Shown here piece after piece: positions 12,221 to 24,177 of a stretch of DNA of 64,000 nucleotides. The stretch covers positions 10,720,698 through 10,784,697 of the forward strand of contig OZ037765.1 of the NCBI GenBank assembly GCA_964035545.1, in the 5' to 3' direction. A model generated the notes under the pieces. The model did not search any database and was not told the origin of the DNA. It saw only the letters and a program-made list of their open reading frames with translations. Position 1 is the stretch's first letter. Each line of letters opens with the position of its first letter. This stretch comes from Bugula neritina (lineage: Eukaryota; Bryozoa; Gymnolaemata; Cheilostomatida; Bugulidae). A program made the position numbers and the translations under genes.

Positions 12221-12331
12221 AATAAATTATTTTATATATTATCACTTTGAGAATAGAGAAATACTTAAATGGAAGTAGTACAAGTCATCCTACTATAATG
12301 ATTTATTTATATTATTTTGGTTGCTAATAAA
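12221..12331 (+). terminator. Myosin polyadenylation signals; IFT20 signal on the other strand
   Basis: AATAAA at 12221-12226 and 12326-12331 on the + strand, and TTTATT (AATAAA on the - strand) at 12302-12307. The convergent myosin and IFT20 transcripts probably overlap by tens of bases at their 3' ends. Confidence 0.5.
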
Positions 12332-12725
12332 GTTTTAAAACAAATGTTAGTTCTTCGTTCCATATATGACTTGCTAGTAAAGCTAAACTGAAAGCATACA
12401 ATCAAATTTTTTGCCAGTGCTTTATAAATATAGACTTGGTAACAGAGTATGGCAGTGATAGTTGTAGATAGATAAATTATGATTCAAAGTTTGGTTGGCA
12501 TATTAAAGTAAATAAAAAAACACACTATTCCGCACATTTGACAAAATATAGAGTAAAAGAACAGCAAATGACCAGAATCAAATTAGCAGTCTTCCCTGTA
12601 TGAAATAATAAAATTTGAGTCATTTGTCTAATCCAACATATTGCTCCTTTGAAGTGGCACGGACCGATTATCCTTCAAAGAAGATCTCTTTACTTACACA
12701 ATGAAAGTACATGCCAAGGCTGTCG

Positions 12726-15700
12726 CTATTTATGAAGAATAAATTGCTCTATGAACTCATTTTGCTCTGATTCTTCTTTTAGTAAAGACTCGTGCTGCAG
12801 TCGTAATCTAAATAACAAATTGTGTAAAAAACTTATTTGAGCTTTGACAAAATAATTTAACATGCATCGCTGTGGTGCAATAATAGTTTAAAAATAGTCC
12901 ATTTATAAAACAGAATGACTGTAACAACACTCCACAAAATTAAAATTGTAAAACACATTGCAGACTCACCTCTCAATTTGCATTTTCTTTTCAGCTATCA
13001 GTGCTTGTAGCTGTTGCTGTTGGGCCTCTCGCTGTTTAGACATTGATTTCAGTAGATTTCTAGATCCTATTGCCTATACACAGTTTAAACTTGGCATTAT
13101 AGCGAGAAAGTGATAGAAACATATGTACTGAATAATATATTATATGTTAAAAAACATTTTAAATAGTAAAAAGTTGAGTCAAGTAACACTATACACTTGC
13201 CTTTATCTTTTCTTTCTCAACTTCAGCAGCTACACTGTCTACTGTGGTAATAAAGCTGCCAACAATTTTCTGGAATGATGACATTTCTACAAGAAATTGC
13301 AACAGAATTATTGTAGCAAGATGTTGAATCCAATGTATGTAAAAAACGCTTTGCAAACAGAAAATGTGAACTTTAACATCAAGTTTGACCACACACTCTC
13401 CTGTCCTTCACAGTCACAGCAATAAACCAAAATCTGTAATGACTACTTAAGAATAGTTTGAATATTGAGAAACTACATTTCATAAGTGTTTTGGTCTACT
13501 GCTAACTAAAGTTTTTCTACTTCATAAAGCTTGAGATTTATTTACTCCAATCAGCATAGTGGGTTTGCATACTGAAAATCTGTTTCACAATTCTCTAAAA
13601 GGGTATCATTATGGACAGGAGTTAAAGGATTGCTCTATCTTGCCTAATAAATGGCCATTTAGGTCAAACACACATAATATTGTGTTTTTCTAAGCATGCA
13701 TTGACAAAAAGCATTTGACCAAAAGTAGAAAAAGTTAGTTGAAGTTGAGGGTGTAGATTGGTAACAGCCAAAACGCCGATTTTGAAATGAGCTGGGAAAT
13801 GTGACGTAACAGCGCCAGCATTCCTGCTGGTCACGTGACTATACAAATGAATAACTATAGAAATATGACTGTGAGATGTGATCTTTCAGCTCGTAATTTG
13901 TATATTTATAGAAGTGCAAATGTGAATTATCTCAATCTATAGTTTTTTGACATGTTAAATAACATGTATGTGATAACAATAGGCCATATTTTGCTTGTAA
14001 ACATAGAAAAAAGCATTGCAAAAACATGCATTCTTTAGGATGAATGCCTGCGATCGATCTAAACTAGGTCAGATTGTGCAATATTACGGGCGCACCAAAG
14101 CTGACCTATATAGCGCACTGTAACTGCTTGAGCGTTATTGGTTGATGTTGCGCTCAGCAACCTTGAATACTAGCGTTATAGTTAGCACGTGCAGCATAGT
14201 TACTGGCGTTCACACGTCACGTATTAGGCTATTCTTTTACATGGCTGAAAATTTTACCTCCCTCAAAATTGGAATTTTGAAAAGCTGTTTTCTAAGCATA
14301 TATCCCTTTGCAAAGTCACAATTGTTTGCATACACATTAGATTATAGTTCATAATTATAATGTGATTGTAATAAACTAAGATAGAGCAATCCTTTAATTT
14401 TGGATATGCAATCATATTACATTTTTAATCTTCGATATTACAAAAAACCTCTTTCAGATGCATATATTTTCCCTAAATCAATTCAGTCAACCTCAAAATT
14501 TTAATACTATAAATGGTGCTAAGTGGTGGAAGACTGGTAAAACCAAACTACTTAAATATTGGGTTTCGAAAACTAATAAAAACAAATAAAATAAGTCTAA
14601 CCTAAAGATTCTGAACAAGTAATCAGTAAACAAAGCAACACATTTTATGTCAAAATATATCTTCTATGCTGGATTAATAAAAATAATGCCCTAAAATATT
14701 GAAATTAGTGAAATTTTTAAAATATTCTATTAAAGATATTATTAAGCAGTTGTTTCTAAAACAATATTTCAAAAATGACAGATATTCATATTAAAGATAT
14801 CGTAAATATTTGAGAAATTAATGCACACATTTTACAAAACCCAGCTATGGGGTCTTGTTGCTGCAAAGATGTTGATGCAACAAACTATCAAAGAGAAAAT
14901 AGAAAGTCACTCATAAATCCAAGCATTGACATGGCCAAATATGATAAGAGATGGCAGCATCGACGAAGCACAGTATCAGAGAAATTATCCAAGCTTTTAA
15001 TTTTTCAAAAACAAAAGAATTCCATAGGACCAGTGCCTCATCTGCCAGGAAAACTCGATGATGAGGAAAATGAGCCAGTAGAACCTGAAGATTAGACGGT
15101 AACAATAAAACTGCTGGAGATAGGAATTGTGTAAAGTGTGAGATGACGTCACTCCTATAACACTAACACTGGACTTAGATTTTAGATTCGATGTCAAAAC
15201 AAAATCTTATGCCATTACATACGAATTTGATGCTTATAACAGAAGCAAACAGCATTAACAGCATCAACGAAATGAACATGGGTAGAGTAAAGTTCACACA
15301 GGAACAAAAATCTACTATCAGATGATAAAAAAACTTATTGCATTTCAAATGTTTTTTCTATTCTATTTGTTTTTAATTATCAAATTCAAATTAAACTATG
15401 ATTTGACAAAAAGTTGAAAAAATGAAACGCTTCTGTTAGTAGAACACTTAAAAATGAAACACAACATTTATAGTCAAATTATTGCAAACTCCTCAGAAAC
15501 TCAAGAAACTAGAAATGGTATGTAATATTTACTAGTGCCGCCACTACCACTTTATTTAAGAACATAGTAAAATCCACATATATTGATTGAACTACTGATA
15601 TATATTTTTTGGAATCTAACAAAAAAGTAACAATTGCAGTGCTTTGCTTAAAACACGTTGGATATAAGAAAGTCATGTGCCATGGTTTAATTTTTTTAGT

Positions 15701-17866
15701 GGCGAAAACCATGAAGCCACCACTAATATTATGACAACACAGTCATTCAAACTTAAATTAAACTAGCAAAAAATATCAGGCTTCTCAGAGTATGTAGTTT
15801 GGGTAAACTAACTGATTGACCAAAACCCAACAACCCAAAATATCAATAAAAAACAGTCCAAACCATCAGAACAGTAAAGTTTAGAGCAATGATAAATTAA
15901 TTACTAGTTTTATTTTAAAGCGCAAGTTATTTAAAAAAAATTATAACAGTTTATCATTATAATCAGCATAGTTTAATTGTAAATAAATAAATAATTCAAT
16001 ACAAGACATAATGGTGATTTTTTATTGTGATTACATGCTACTTACAAAAGAGATACTGGAATTAATCATGTTCCCATGTCTTTTTTCCGTTAATATTAAT
16101 AATGCATCATTGTGATAACAGTTTTTATTAAGCCATAACAATAAAATAAGTTTATTTTAAGGTTCTCCTACATTTTGCTTTTTGTATTTTATTTTATAAC
16201 CTAGAAAATCTAGTTCAAAGTTTTCTGGTGTTTTTGCCAAAATTGACACAGCTAGAAAAAAAACCCACAATCTTTTGTTAAGAATTACATTCTAAATCAG
16301 CTGTGCCACCCTGAGACTTTAACCGAAAATAAACATACATACTATAATTTGATAAACTATTGTGGTGGTTTGTAGAGTTATCCCCTCATTATATATAATT
16401 TTATCTTTATTCGCACGCCTGTAATTTATGACTGCTCGCCCTTCAGTTTTGTTTTATTCTTGTTTCACTTATGTGAATCGGTCGCGACTGAAGTTCGGAT
16501 TGTCGGTCGCCCGACTGACCGAATGTCAGTCATTCGGAACTCTGACATTCTGAACTTCGGCCGACGATCGGTTGAAAAGCTTCTGGAACAGGCCATGGTA
16601 GTAGTATAAAAGGAGGCGAGTTTTAAACAGTAAGTCAGTTAAAGATTAAAGCTCTTACTGGAAGGTACTAATATATTATAATAAATCTCACTTTATTCAT
16701 ACTACACAAGATTCTCTCATCTTTTACTACTCACAAGGAGTTATGGTCTCTGCCTGATTTCATTCAAAACCCACAAGTTACTACACTACTAGTCATTTAA
16801 GGCCAAAATTAAATGCCTGACCAATCATTTGTTTATATAAATACATAATCATTGGTATGGTCACTATATTTGATTTTTTTTTCCTTTTGGTTTTAGCTCA
16901 TTTGCTAACATTAAAAAAAGACATGGGTTTCCTTGGCATTTATATTTTTGATGACTAAAATAATCCTCAATAATAATTGTGATTAGTTTGTCACAGCAAT
17001 AGCAATGATTAAATGAATGATAATCATTGTTAGTATTAGTGCTATTGACTGTGAAAAAATTGAAATACATCAAAATGTTACTCTAATAGTAATATTTATA
17101 GTATCAACGTAATTCAAACATGAAATTAGTCTGATATTTAATCTTATAGGTACAATAATAATATTAGTTATACTTATAACTTCAACTATAAGTTTTAGTT
17201 ATACTTTAGGTTCAGCTGTAATAATATTATTTTTTAGACAGTAACTGAACGTAATACTAAATCTAAGAGCTATAAGTATAGAACTTATCAGCCATAAGTT
17301 ACGACACTAACAGCAACGCAGTATAGTTATATTTATAACTACTAAACTAGGAGTATAAGTTTCCTATACTGAGTATCAGTATAACTATAAATAGGGGATT
17401 AACTCTAAGGCAAATTTAACTTAAAGCAGTGGTAGTACTGAAGTAAAGTGAGTAATTCCAACATAGTTTTATACTTATACTTATAGGTAATCTTATACTT
17501 ACAGTTATAACATTAATAATAATATTAATAATAGTTATAATAATAATATTAATCATATTTATAATAATTTAATATATAACTATTACTAATAGTAATACTA
17601 ATACAGTGAGTAGTACTAATACTAATACTAATACTATTACTAATAGTAATACTAATAGTATTAGTACTACTCACTGTATTAGTATTACTATTAAGTATTA
17701 GTGTTTGCAGCCGCAATGTTTCCCATCTAAATCACTTACTTTCTACAAAATCTTTACATTCTTCTTTAAGTTCTGTTGTTTGTTGAAACACCTCTGGTTC
17801 AAGAACCTTTATTGTATTCAACTCATCAAAGTGAAGACCAGCTTGAGCCAAAGCTTCGTCAGCCAT
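12726..17866 (-). CDS. IFT20: Intraflagellar transport protein 20
   Basis: Small coiled-coil IFT-B subunit that also acts at the Golgi in sorting membrane proteins to the cilium. Four exons on the minus strand: 17740-17866, 13201-13286, 12970-13073, 12726-12807. They total 132 codons, the same size as the vertebrate protein. Diagnostic segments are [47 protein letters not shown] and QNEFIEQFI. The start ATG at 17866 matches the family start. The intron after 13201 uses a GC donor (AAG|GCAAGT); no GT donor keeps both frame and homology. Intron 1 (4.45 kb) is loaded with repeats and a nested opposite-strand ORF. The gene is head-to-head with ACADSB and tail-to-tail with myosin. Confidence 0.96.
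13622..14397. mobile_element. Foldback / MITE-like DNA transposon remnant with long inverted arms
   Basis: Perfect 20-bp terminal inverted repeats TTAAAGGATTGCTCTATCTT at 13622-13641 and its reverse complement at 14378-14397. Further in, the arms keep diverged inverted similarity (for example GTGACGT...GCCAG...CACGTG near 13800-13845 against its counterpart near 14165-14225). The TTAA at each outer edge could be the target duplication (piggyBac-like), or TA could be. No transposase ORF is present, so it is non-autonomous. The element lies in intron 1 of IFT20. Confidence 0.7.
14847..15095 (+). CDS. Hypothetical small protein with an MGSCCC acylation motif, nested in IFT20 intron 1
   Basis: Uninterrupted 82-residue ORF on the strand opposite IFT20. 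The N-terminus MGSCCCKD is a textbook pattern for N-myristoylation at Gly2 plus palmitoylation of adjacent cysteines, which would tether the protein to membranes. The rest is hydrophilic: a basic middle ([11 protein letters not shown]) followed by an acidic end ([12 protein letters not shown]). The ATG has G at -3 and +4, a possible splice acceptor (cccag) lies just upstream, and AATAAA sits at 15104-15109, nine bases after the stop. I do not recognise a family. It could be a real nested gene, a retrocopy or a chance ORF; the motif, start context and poly(A) signal favour a gene. Confidence 0.5.
   Translation: MGSCCCKDVDATNYQRENRKSLINPSIDMAKYDKRWQHRRSTVSEKLSKLLIFQKQKNSIGPVPHLPGKLDDEENEPVEPED
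16371..16785 (+). mobile_element. Candidate solo LTR
   Basis: A segment unlike its surroundings: TGTAG at the left edge and CTACA at the right edge, a GC-rich U3-like block full of CGG/CCG inverted repeats (16480-16575), a TATA box (TATAAAA, 16605-16611) and AATAAA at 16680-16685, about 70 bases downstream. That is the order U3-TATA-R-poly(A)-U5 of a retrotransposon LTR. No clear target duplication was found at these edges, so the boundaries are uncertain. It could instead be a host promoter, since a GTAAGT donor follows the TATA box at 16631. Confidence 0.4.
17100..17700. repeat. AT-rich TAATA/CTAATA tract with a perfect inverted repeat
   Basis: Low-complexity sequence built from variants of TAATA, ATTAGTA and TTATAACT. 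Within it, 17587-17623 and 17657-17693 are perfect 37-base inverted copies separated by a 33-base spacer of the same words, so the DNA could extrude a cruciform. No gene is seen in it; it ends about 40 bases from IFT20 exon 1. Confidence 0.75.
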
Positions 17867-18331
17867 GTTGTTACTAGGAATGCAACAGCTGCAATCTGCA
17901 GTATCCGTTTGAAAATATTTGTAGGCTAGAGTTTTAAATCTGCCAAGTTGTTAGGCTATTTTTCGGGGCGGGGATTTCCTTTTATATAACCAGACTCGGT
18001 CGACCTTTGTTCAACCCTGAGACTGTATTATCTCCGTCTTGCAGGTTTTTGTGGTGCTCTGGGTATACAAAAGTCTATTGCTTTTGCTAATAGAGCCACA
18101 ACACTTCATGACAACTGACTTGCATTTAATCATTCACTAACAACTTTTTTACGGATTTGCAGTTTTATTGGCATAAGGACTTTTTAATCGCTAGTTAAAG
18201 AGAACCAGAAGTAGAAGACGTAACATTCACATTCACATTGGAGTTTGGACTACCTCACGGTCAAGCTGAAGTAATAGTATACATTTTATGCACAGTGACA
18301 GGGACATTTGCATTCACACTGTGTAGTAGTC
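17867..18331. promoter_or_regulatory. Divergent promoter region between IFT20 and ACADSB
   Basis: 465 bases separate the two start codons, which point away from each other. The segment includes a GGGGCGGGG GC-box-like sequence near 17966-17974 followed by TATATAA near 17985, an uncommon GC-rich patch in this region. Use as a shared promoter is inferred from geometry. Confidence 0.5.
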
Positions 18332-21300
18332 ATGGCTTTAATGAGATCTTTAGTTACTGTAAGTTTTACCTTAATTTAATTGAAAAATCAATCATGCGAA
18401 TATCTTTTTTGTTTCAACTGCAGTTTGAGTTTAACGAACTACTTGAACTCGTAACCAGTTTGAGTTTGAGTTTGAGTCTCAAACAATCGCAATGGCCAAT
18501 GTTTATCATTATTATTAATATTATTATGACTTCCAGATTTGGTCTGAGATCATATGCCTAGCATTAATATGATAATGATATCATAATCAGTGACTTTCAC
18601 CATGACTCACAATTATAATACTAATAGACACGACTGAATGGTTATGTATGTCATTTTCGAACTAAACTTGAAATAAAAGTGATACTACAGCCTTTTGCCT
18701 GTACTATAGGTTACAAATATAAGTAGATCCTCGCATGTGCCTTTGTAGTGTAAATGTTATTACATTTACACTACAAAGGCACAAGACAAGTAGAACTAAA
18801 AATATTTGTGATGGTATATGGTGGCACAACTAGGGGCTAAAATAAGTGACTTGTGTGTAGCCTCTTCAGACTAATCGAATCATATCGATAATTAACCATT
18901 GCTATTACTAGTTCAATATCAGACTCAGTATTCATTGTGATGTCAGTCAGATACAAAGGCACATGTAAGGATCTAGCATCACATGTATAATCATACTTCA
19001 ATCTCAGGTGTAGTAACTCAGAATATTTACTAAAATTTAAGGTATAATAAAAACGAATTACTGTTACGATTATTTTATTTATTTAAATTGCTTTAGCTGC
19101 TCATTAGTTAGCTAGTAAGTAATTAACTCATAATCAAGAAAGTTTTAGATATATTTTATCGTTATTTTTACTTGCTGTTGTGTATATTGTGCTAAGGGTT
19201 ATATTGTTGCAAAGTGACTATTTGTTTTATACACTGTAATAGTTTAGTTTGTGGAAGATTTAGTAGGTTTCAACATGATTGGTAAATATGGGACATTGCT
19301 GATTTTTAATGGAAAAGAGATTTTCTAAAAATGGGAGTTGTTGCAGGCTTATATTTATGTAATGTCGTCATTTGCTAAGACAGGTTTATTTACTCTTCGG
19401 TATTAAACATGAAATTGTATTTTTATAAGCTACAGTTTTATTTCATAACTAACTGATATGATAAATATACTAATTAATGGCAATAATTTGTATGTGTGAG
19501 CGTATAATATTTAATGTTAAAAATGCACGCACACTCACACGCATACACATAAGTTACTAATAGCATTAATATTATAGTTGAATTTGCAATTTTTACAATT
19601 TTCATTCTGTGCATATCTATTGTTGGATAATTCAAATAATAGTGTGAATTTTCATTTTTATGGCCTATTATAATGCATATTGAACATTTTCCCTCTATAA
19701 TGTAAAGCTTATATTAAATATTGTTATATTTCATTTTAGAAATTGTCTCCGCTTTGCTTAAAAAACAGCCAAAATGCAAGATTTTTATCAACAACAAAGA
19801 AATTATATTCTAATTCTTTGCTCACACTCAGTGAAGATGAAAAGATGATGCAGAGCACTGGTTAGCATTAATATCTTTTAGGATATCATAAAAAATATTG
19901 TTATTCAATAATGTAGCTGACATTTTTAATTTTATGTTGATTTAGTTTTAAATAGTTAATGTGTATTGCATTGATATATGTGAAAATACATTATTCTAGA
20001 TGTGCATTCTGGTGTACTTAGAGAGTATAAAATTTTTCTTATAGTGGAGAAAATCTGCCTGGATGTTATCGAACCACTTGTTCCAAAGATGGACCAAGAA
20101 GCAATGATGGACCCCACTATCATACAAACACTTTTTGAAAATGGTGTAAGCAATATGCTTTGCATTAAATAGTTTCATTTAAACTATTTTCAAACGCTGT
20201 GAACACACAGGTTTTTAACATAATCCTTATCTTTACCTTATAGTAACTGAGTTATAGTATATACATAACTGCATAGTAGTGCCATCCATATACATTTTAT
20301 GTTTTGTATGTTATTTAGTTGATGGGCGTAGAGGTTCCCACAAAATATGGTGGCGTGGGATCTTCATTCTTCACTTGTTGCCTCGTAATAGAAGAGTTAG
20401 CCAAAGTTGATCCAAGTGTCAGTGTTATGTGTGACGTACAAAACACGCTCCTCAACACACTTCTTTTGAAGTATGGAACAGAGGCTCAAAAACAGAAATA
20501 TCTGCCCAAGACAACTTCAGATACTGTGAGATATTAAACTATAATGTAGAAAACTTAGCCTTTATTCATATAAACATGAAAAGAGCCATGGAGTGATTAA
20601 TTTTTAGTATCATTATGCTAAAAATAGTTAATGCATAATAATTCCTATATATATTACTTACATACAGGTTGGAAGTTTCTGTCTATCTGAGGCCAGCTCT
20701 GGCTCAGATGCCTTTGCGTTAGAGGCATCTGCTGTTAAAGATGGTGATAATTGGATTCTAAATGGTGAGAAGATGTGGATCACCAACTCTGGAGAGGCTG
20801 GTGTGTTCTTAGTGTTTGCTAATGTCAACCCACCAAACAGTTCTCAACCAGTAAGTTATGCCCTGTTACACAATATTAACATATTTTACACTTCGCAACA
20901 AAATTTATCCTACTATTTTTTTATAGGGGTTTTTACTAGTCTTATGTGTACTCATATTAAAATAGTTCTGGTTGTATTTCTGCTGAAATAAATAAATCGT
21001 GGCTGCAGTAACAACTCTATTGTTTTTTCCCTTTTCTGGTGTCATCATTACTAACTAATTATTATTTTAGAGGTATAAAGGCATATAAATTACTTGTTAT
21101 TTTAGAGGCATAAAGGAATTTCTTGTTTTATTGTGGAGAAGGACAACCCTGGTTTGTCTCTGGGAAAGAGAGAGAATAAGCTCGGTATAAGAGCTTCCAG
21201 TACATGTCCTGTAATTCTAGACAATGTCAAGGTTAGCTGTTCTATTCATATACTTATTAAAGTTAATACAGATACAGGTATTGCAAACAGTGGTGTAATG

Positions 21301-23475
21301 AGCACCTGTGATCTTCCCTTTTGAGAAAGGAAGGCTATTTGACTGCAGTCACCCTTGTATTACAGTTTATACTATAAGGTTTTTTTTTCAGGTTTAGGAC
21401 TGTAAGCATTAATACAGTTTAATGTTTGCTTGTGTTTGTGTAGCTAACTCAACTTCCTGTGTTGAAGGTATCTTCAGAAGATGTACTTGGTGAGATTGGA
21501 CATGGTTATCGATATAGCATAGAGACTCTAAATGAAGGGAGAATAGCCATAGCTGGTCAGATGTTGGGTCTATCACAGGGTTGTATTGACAGAACCATAC
21601 CATACCTTAAGGAGCGTCACCAATTTGGTCAACCAATATATGGCTTTCAGGTATTTGAGCTTTATTTGTTTTGTATTTTAAATTTGTTTTTACTTTTTTG
21701 CCTTGGTTATAAGGGATGTTGAAAATGCAAAGCATTTTGGGGATAGAAAAAATGGTTTGTTGATCACTGAAATTGAGTAACAGTAATATTACCTAGCTTT
21801 TTGGGGGCATAACTGCAAACATGCCTTTTCAGGTAGCTTTTTTCTTGTGTAGCTGTAACATATGTGAGTTGGACATTTGTTTATGATATACAGTAGATTT
21901 TAGTTATGGTGTACTGTTTTGAAATATTTCACATGTGCTAAATTTCAAGTAAATGAGGTTTTTATTGATATGTTGGCTAATGAACTGAAAGGCCTCCTAT
22001 TCCAGTGACATATAGCTGCCTGTGTTATGTAAACTGCTGTATTCTCATTTACTTGCACAGTAGTCATGTCTATTTAAAATAGTAGTCATTTGCATAATTT
22101 GTGGGTTATCTAAGTAGTCCCTTTAGTGTTGGTTGTAAAGGCTACTGTTAGATCCTAGTCTTTTACAGATTGTAAAGGTAACATGGGTCATGTTGAAAGT
22201 GGGCATATTTTCCAGATTTCTTTTTCAAAATAATTCCCAGAAATTACTATATGCCTAGTTTCAGCGTTTTAATCTAAGGTTTTAAAAAAAATAGTTATTT
22301 ATTTACAAAAGTGGCTTAAATTTGCTTACTACAATTTGAAGTGGTTTGAGTTGTGTAAAATATTCTAAATTGGCTACTAACTTTCAAGTATATATATAAT
22401 ATATATTTATATAATGTTGGTTCATTGTAGACGGGTGCCTCATTGTCAGTTCAGTAGCTCCGTAGATGTTTACTCAGCTACGAAATAATATTTTATCAGT
22501 CATGGCTCCTTTATCAGAGTCTACACTAGTGTAGCTGATAGGCATTCGTACTGCTAACAACTCATTAACAAGTTTATATTTTGATGCAACATATAAGTGT
22601 TTAATCTAATTGTCAATATTTTGATAGTAAAAATGAAAAAACTTTTAGGTATGATTTATACAACACTATGTATGTTGATGGCATACTATCCTCTCGCATG
22701 CTAGCTTTCCTTAACATTGTCATTATGAACTATGATGATGGTCAGCATTAACAAAATGTTGTATTGTTTTCAACAGTCCATGCAACATCAAGTTGCGCAT
22801 GTCTCCACACAAATCGAGGCGGCAAGACTTCTTGTGTACAACGCTGCCAGAATGAAAGATGCCGGTCAAAATGTTGTAAAGGAGGCAGCAATGGCAAAAT
22901 ATTTCTGTGGAGAAGTACGTTATTTGTTTATACTATTTGAATTAATGAATGAAAATAATCATTGTCAATATTTTTCATTAACAGATGTGAAGTCTTGAAT
23001 GTAGGGAAACTGTCATTTAAATAGTTCAAAACAATTTACTTGTTTTACACAATTAATTTTCTTTTAATGTATCTCATTGATTGTTCTTTAAATGCTATGT
23101 TGGTTGGAAGTTGTCCTATCATTTGATGAAGAGGTACATTAAATAATATATTCATGTTACTAGGTGGCAACCCTAACCACCTCAAAGTGTGTAGAGTGGA
23201 TGGGCGGAGTAGGCTTTACCAAAGATTATCCCATTGAGAAATACTACAGAGACTGTAAGATAGGTTGGTAATACTTTATTACTTGTGTAGAATTTTAATT
23301 GCTTTGATTACTATTGCATTTGTTAAAAATAACTATTGTTGGAGACCTGTGTCTAAATGTTTGGATGAAGTATTTTTAGCTGCAAACCATATGTATTACT
23401 CCCTTTATATTTTCAGGATGCATATATGAAGGTACTACAAACATTCAACTGAATACCATTGCTAAGTACCTGTAA
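18332..23475 (+). CDS. ACADSB: Short/branched-chain specific acyl-CoA dehydrogenase, mitochondrial
   Basis: FAD enzyme that oxidises 2-methylbutyryl-CoA and related short/branched acyl-CoAs in isoleucine breakdown in the mitochondrial matrix, passing electrons to ETF. Ten exons: 18332-18358, 19740-19860, 20045-20145, 20319-20525, 20668-20850, 21106-21231, 21468-21650, 22777-22914, 23164-23263, 23417-23475. They give 414 residues against 432 in human. Exon 1 encodes only MALMRSLVT and, joined to [18 protein letters not shown], makes a typical Arg/Ser-rich presequence. Family motifs: [10 protein letters not shown] (flavin loop), [53 protein letters not shown] and YEGTTNIQ, whose Glu is the catalytic base. 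It ends IAKYL. AATAAA at 23669-23674. Confidence 0.96.
18724..18975. mobile_element. Small foldback element / MITE with internal perfect hairpin
   Basis: The left end (18724-18747) reads TAGATCCT, two variable bases, then CATGTGCCTTTGTA. The right end (18951-18975) carries the inverted copy with only those two bases changed. Immediately inside the left end, 18737-18756 (GTGCCTTTGTAGTGTAAATG) pairs perfectly with 18763-18782 around a six-base loop. There is no coding capacity. It lies in ACADSB intron 1. Confidence 0.65.
21060..21120 (+). repeat. Tandem duplication of an ACADSB splice acceptor
   Basis: A nearly identical 19-mer, TATTTTAGAGG(T/C)ATAAAGG, occurs about 38 bases apart, at 21062 and just before exon 21106-21231. 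Only the second copy gives a functional exon: splicing at the first would read AGG TAT AAA GGC ATA TAA and stop. Confidence 0.7.
21651..22776 (+). other. ACADSB intron 7, no gene seen
   Basis: 1.1 kb AT-rich intron. I see no ORF with exon-like boundaries on either strand, no tRNA and no clear repeat apart from short AT microsatellite sequence near 22390-22420. Confidence 0.6.
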
Positions 23476-24177
23476 TGGCCAGTAGCCTAGTGTCTATTAT
23501 ATCGAACTATGAAGAAGAGCGGAGTGGAACCCTGACCCACCCCATACTGTAATTGGTCACTCTTTGAAGTAGATAGAAAAATATGACTGATTGCATCTAT
23601 TTAATTCTGTTGATTGTGCTCTATACTCTATAAAATATTTTTAAAATAGCGTCCTGTTCCATTATATAAATAAATTGAAAAGTGATTAAATGCTTTATTT
23701 TAAAATACATTATTCTCTTATATTAATGTACGCACAAAGCAGTATTCCTTGAATCTTCACTGAAATTTATAGAGCACACCAAATCCATATAAGCAAACAG
23801 AACTTTGAGTATGAAACCAGGCAATATGAATTCTTATAATAGTAAGGCAATAGTTAACACAACCTTATCACAGCAATGAGCTGATAGTGGTTAAAACAAG
23901 AGTGGCTGTACAAAGATGCAAGCTTGGACTTGAGTTAAAATAGTCTTCCTTCTTGAATGAGTATCTTAACATCTTAGAGGATTGTTGAAAGAACTTGTAC
24001 ATTGCTGTCAACAAGTCAAAGTTCTTAGCTGGCTACAATAGATATCATTGTGACCGCCTTTGAATTTGAATCTAACATATACAGTAATATCAAAGAGAGA
24101 ATGTCAATCATGAAATAGGCTGATATATTATCAGTAGGTTTTCTGCATTGTAACCTATATATAGCTATGATATGTTA

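Noticed and set aside
18238-18561. 107-codon ORF with hydrophobic segments upstream of ACADSB
   Set aside because: It overlaps the ACADSB first exon in another frame, has no proper ATG start and no splice logic.
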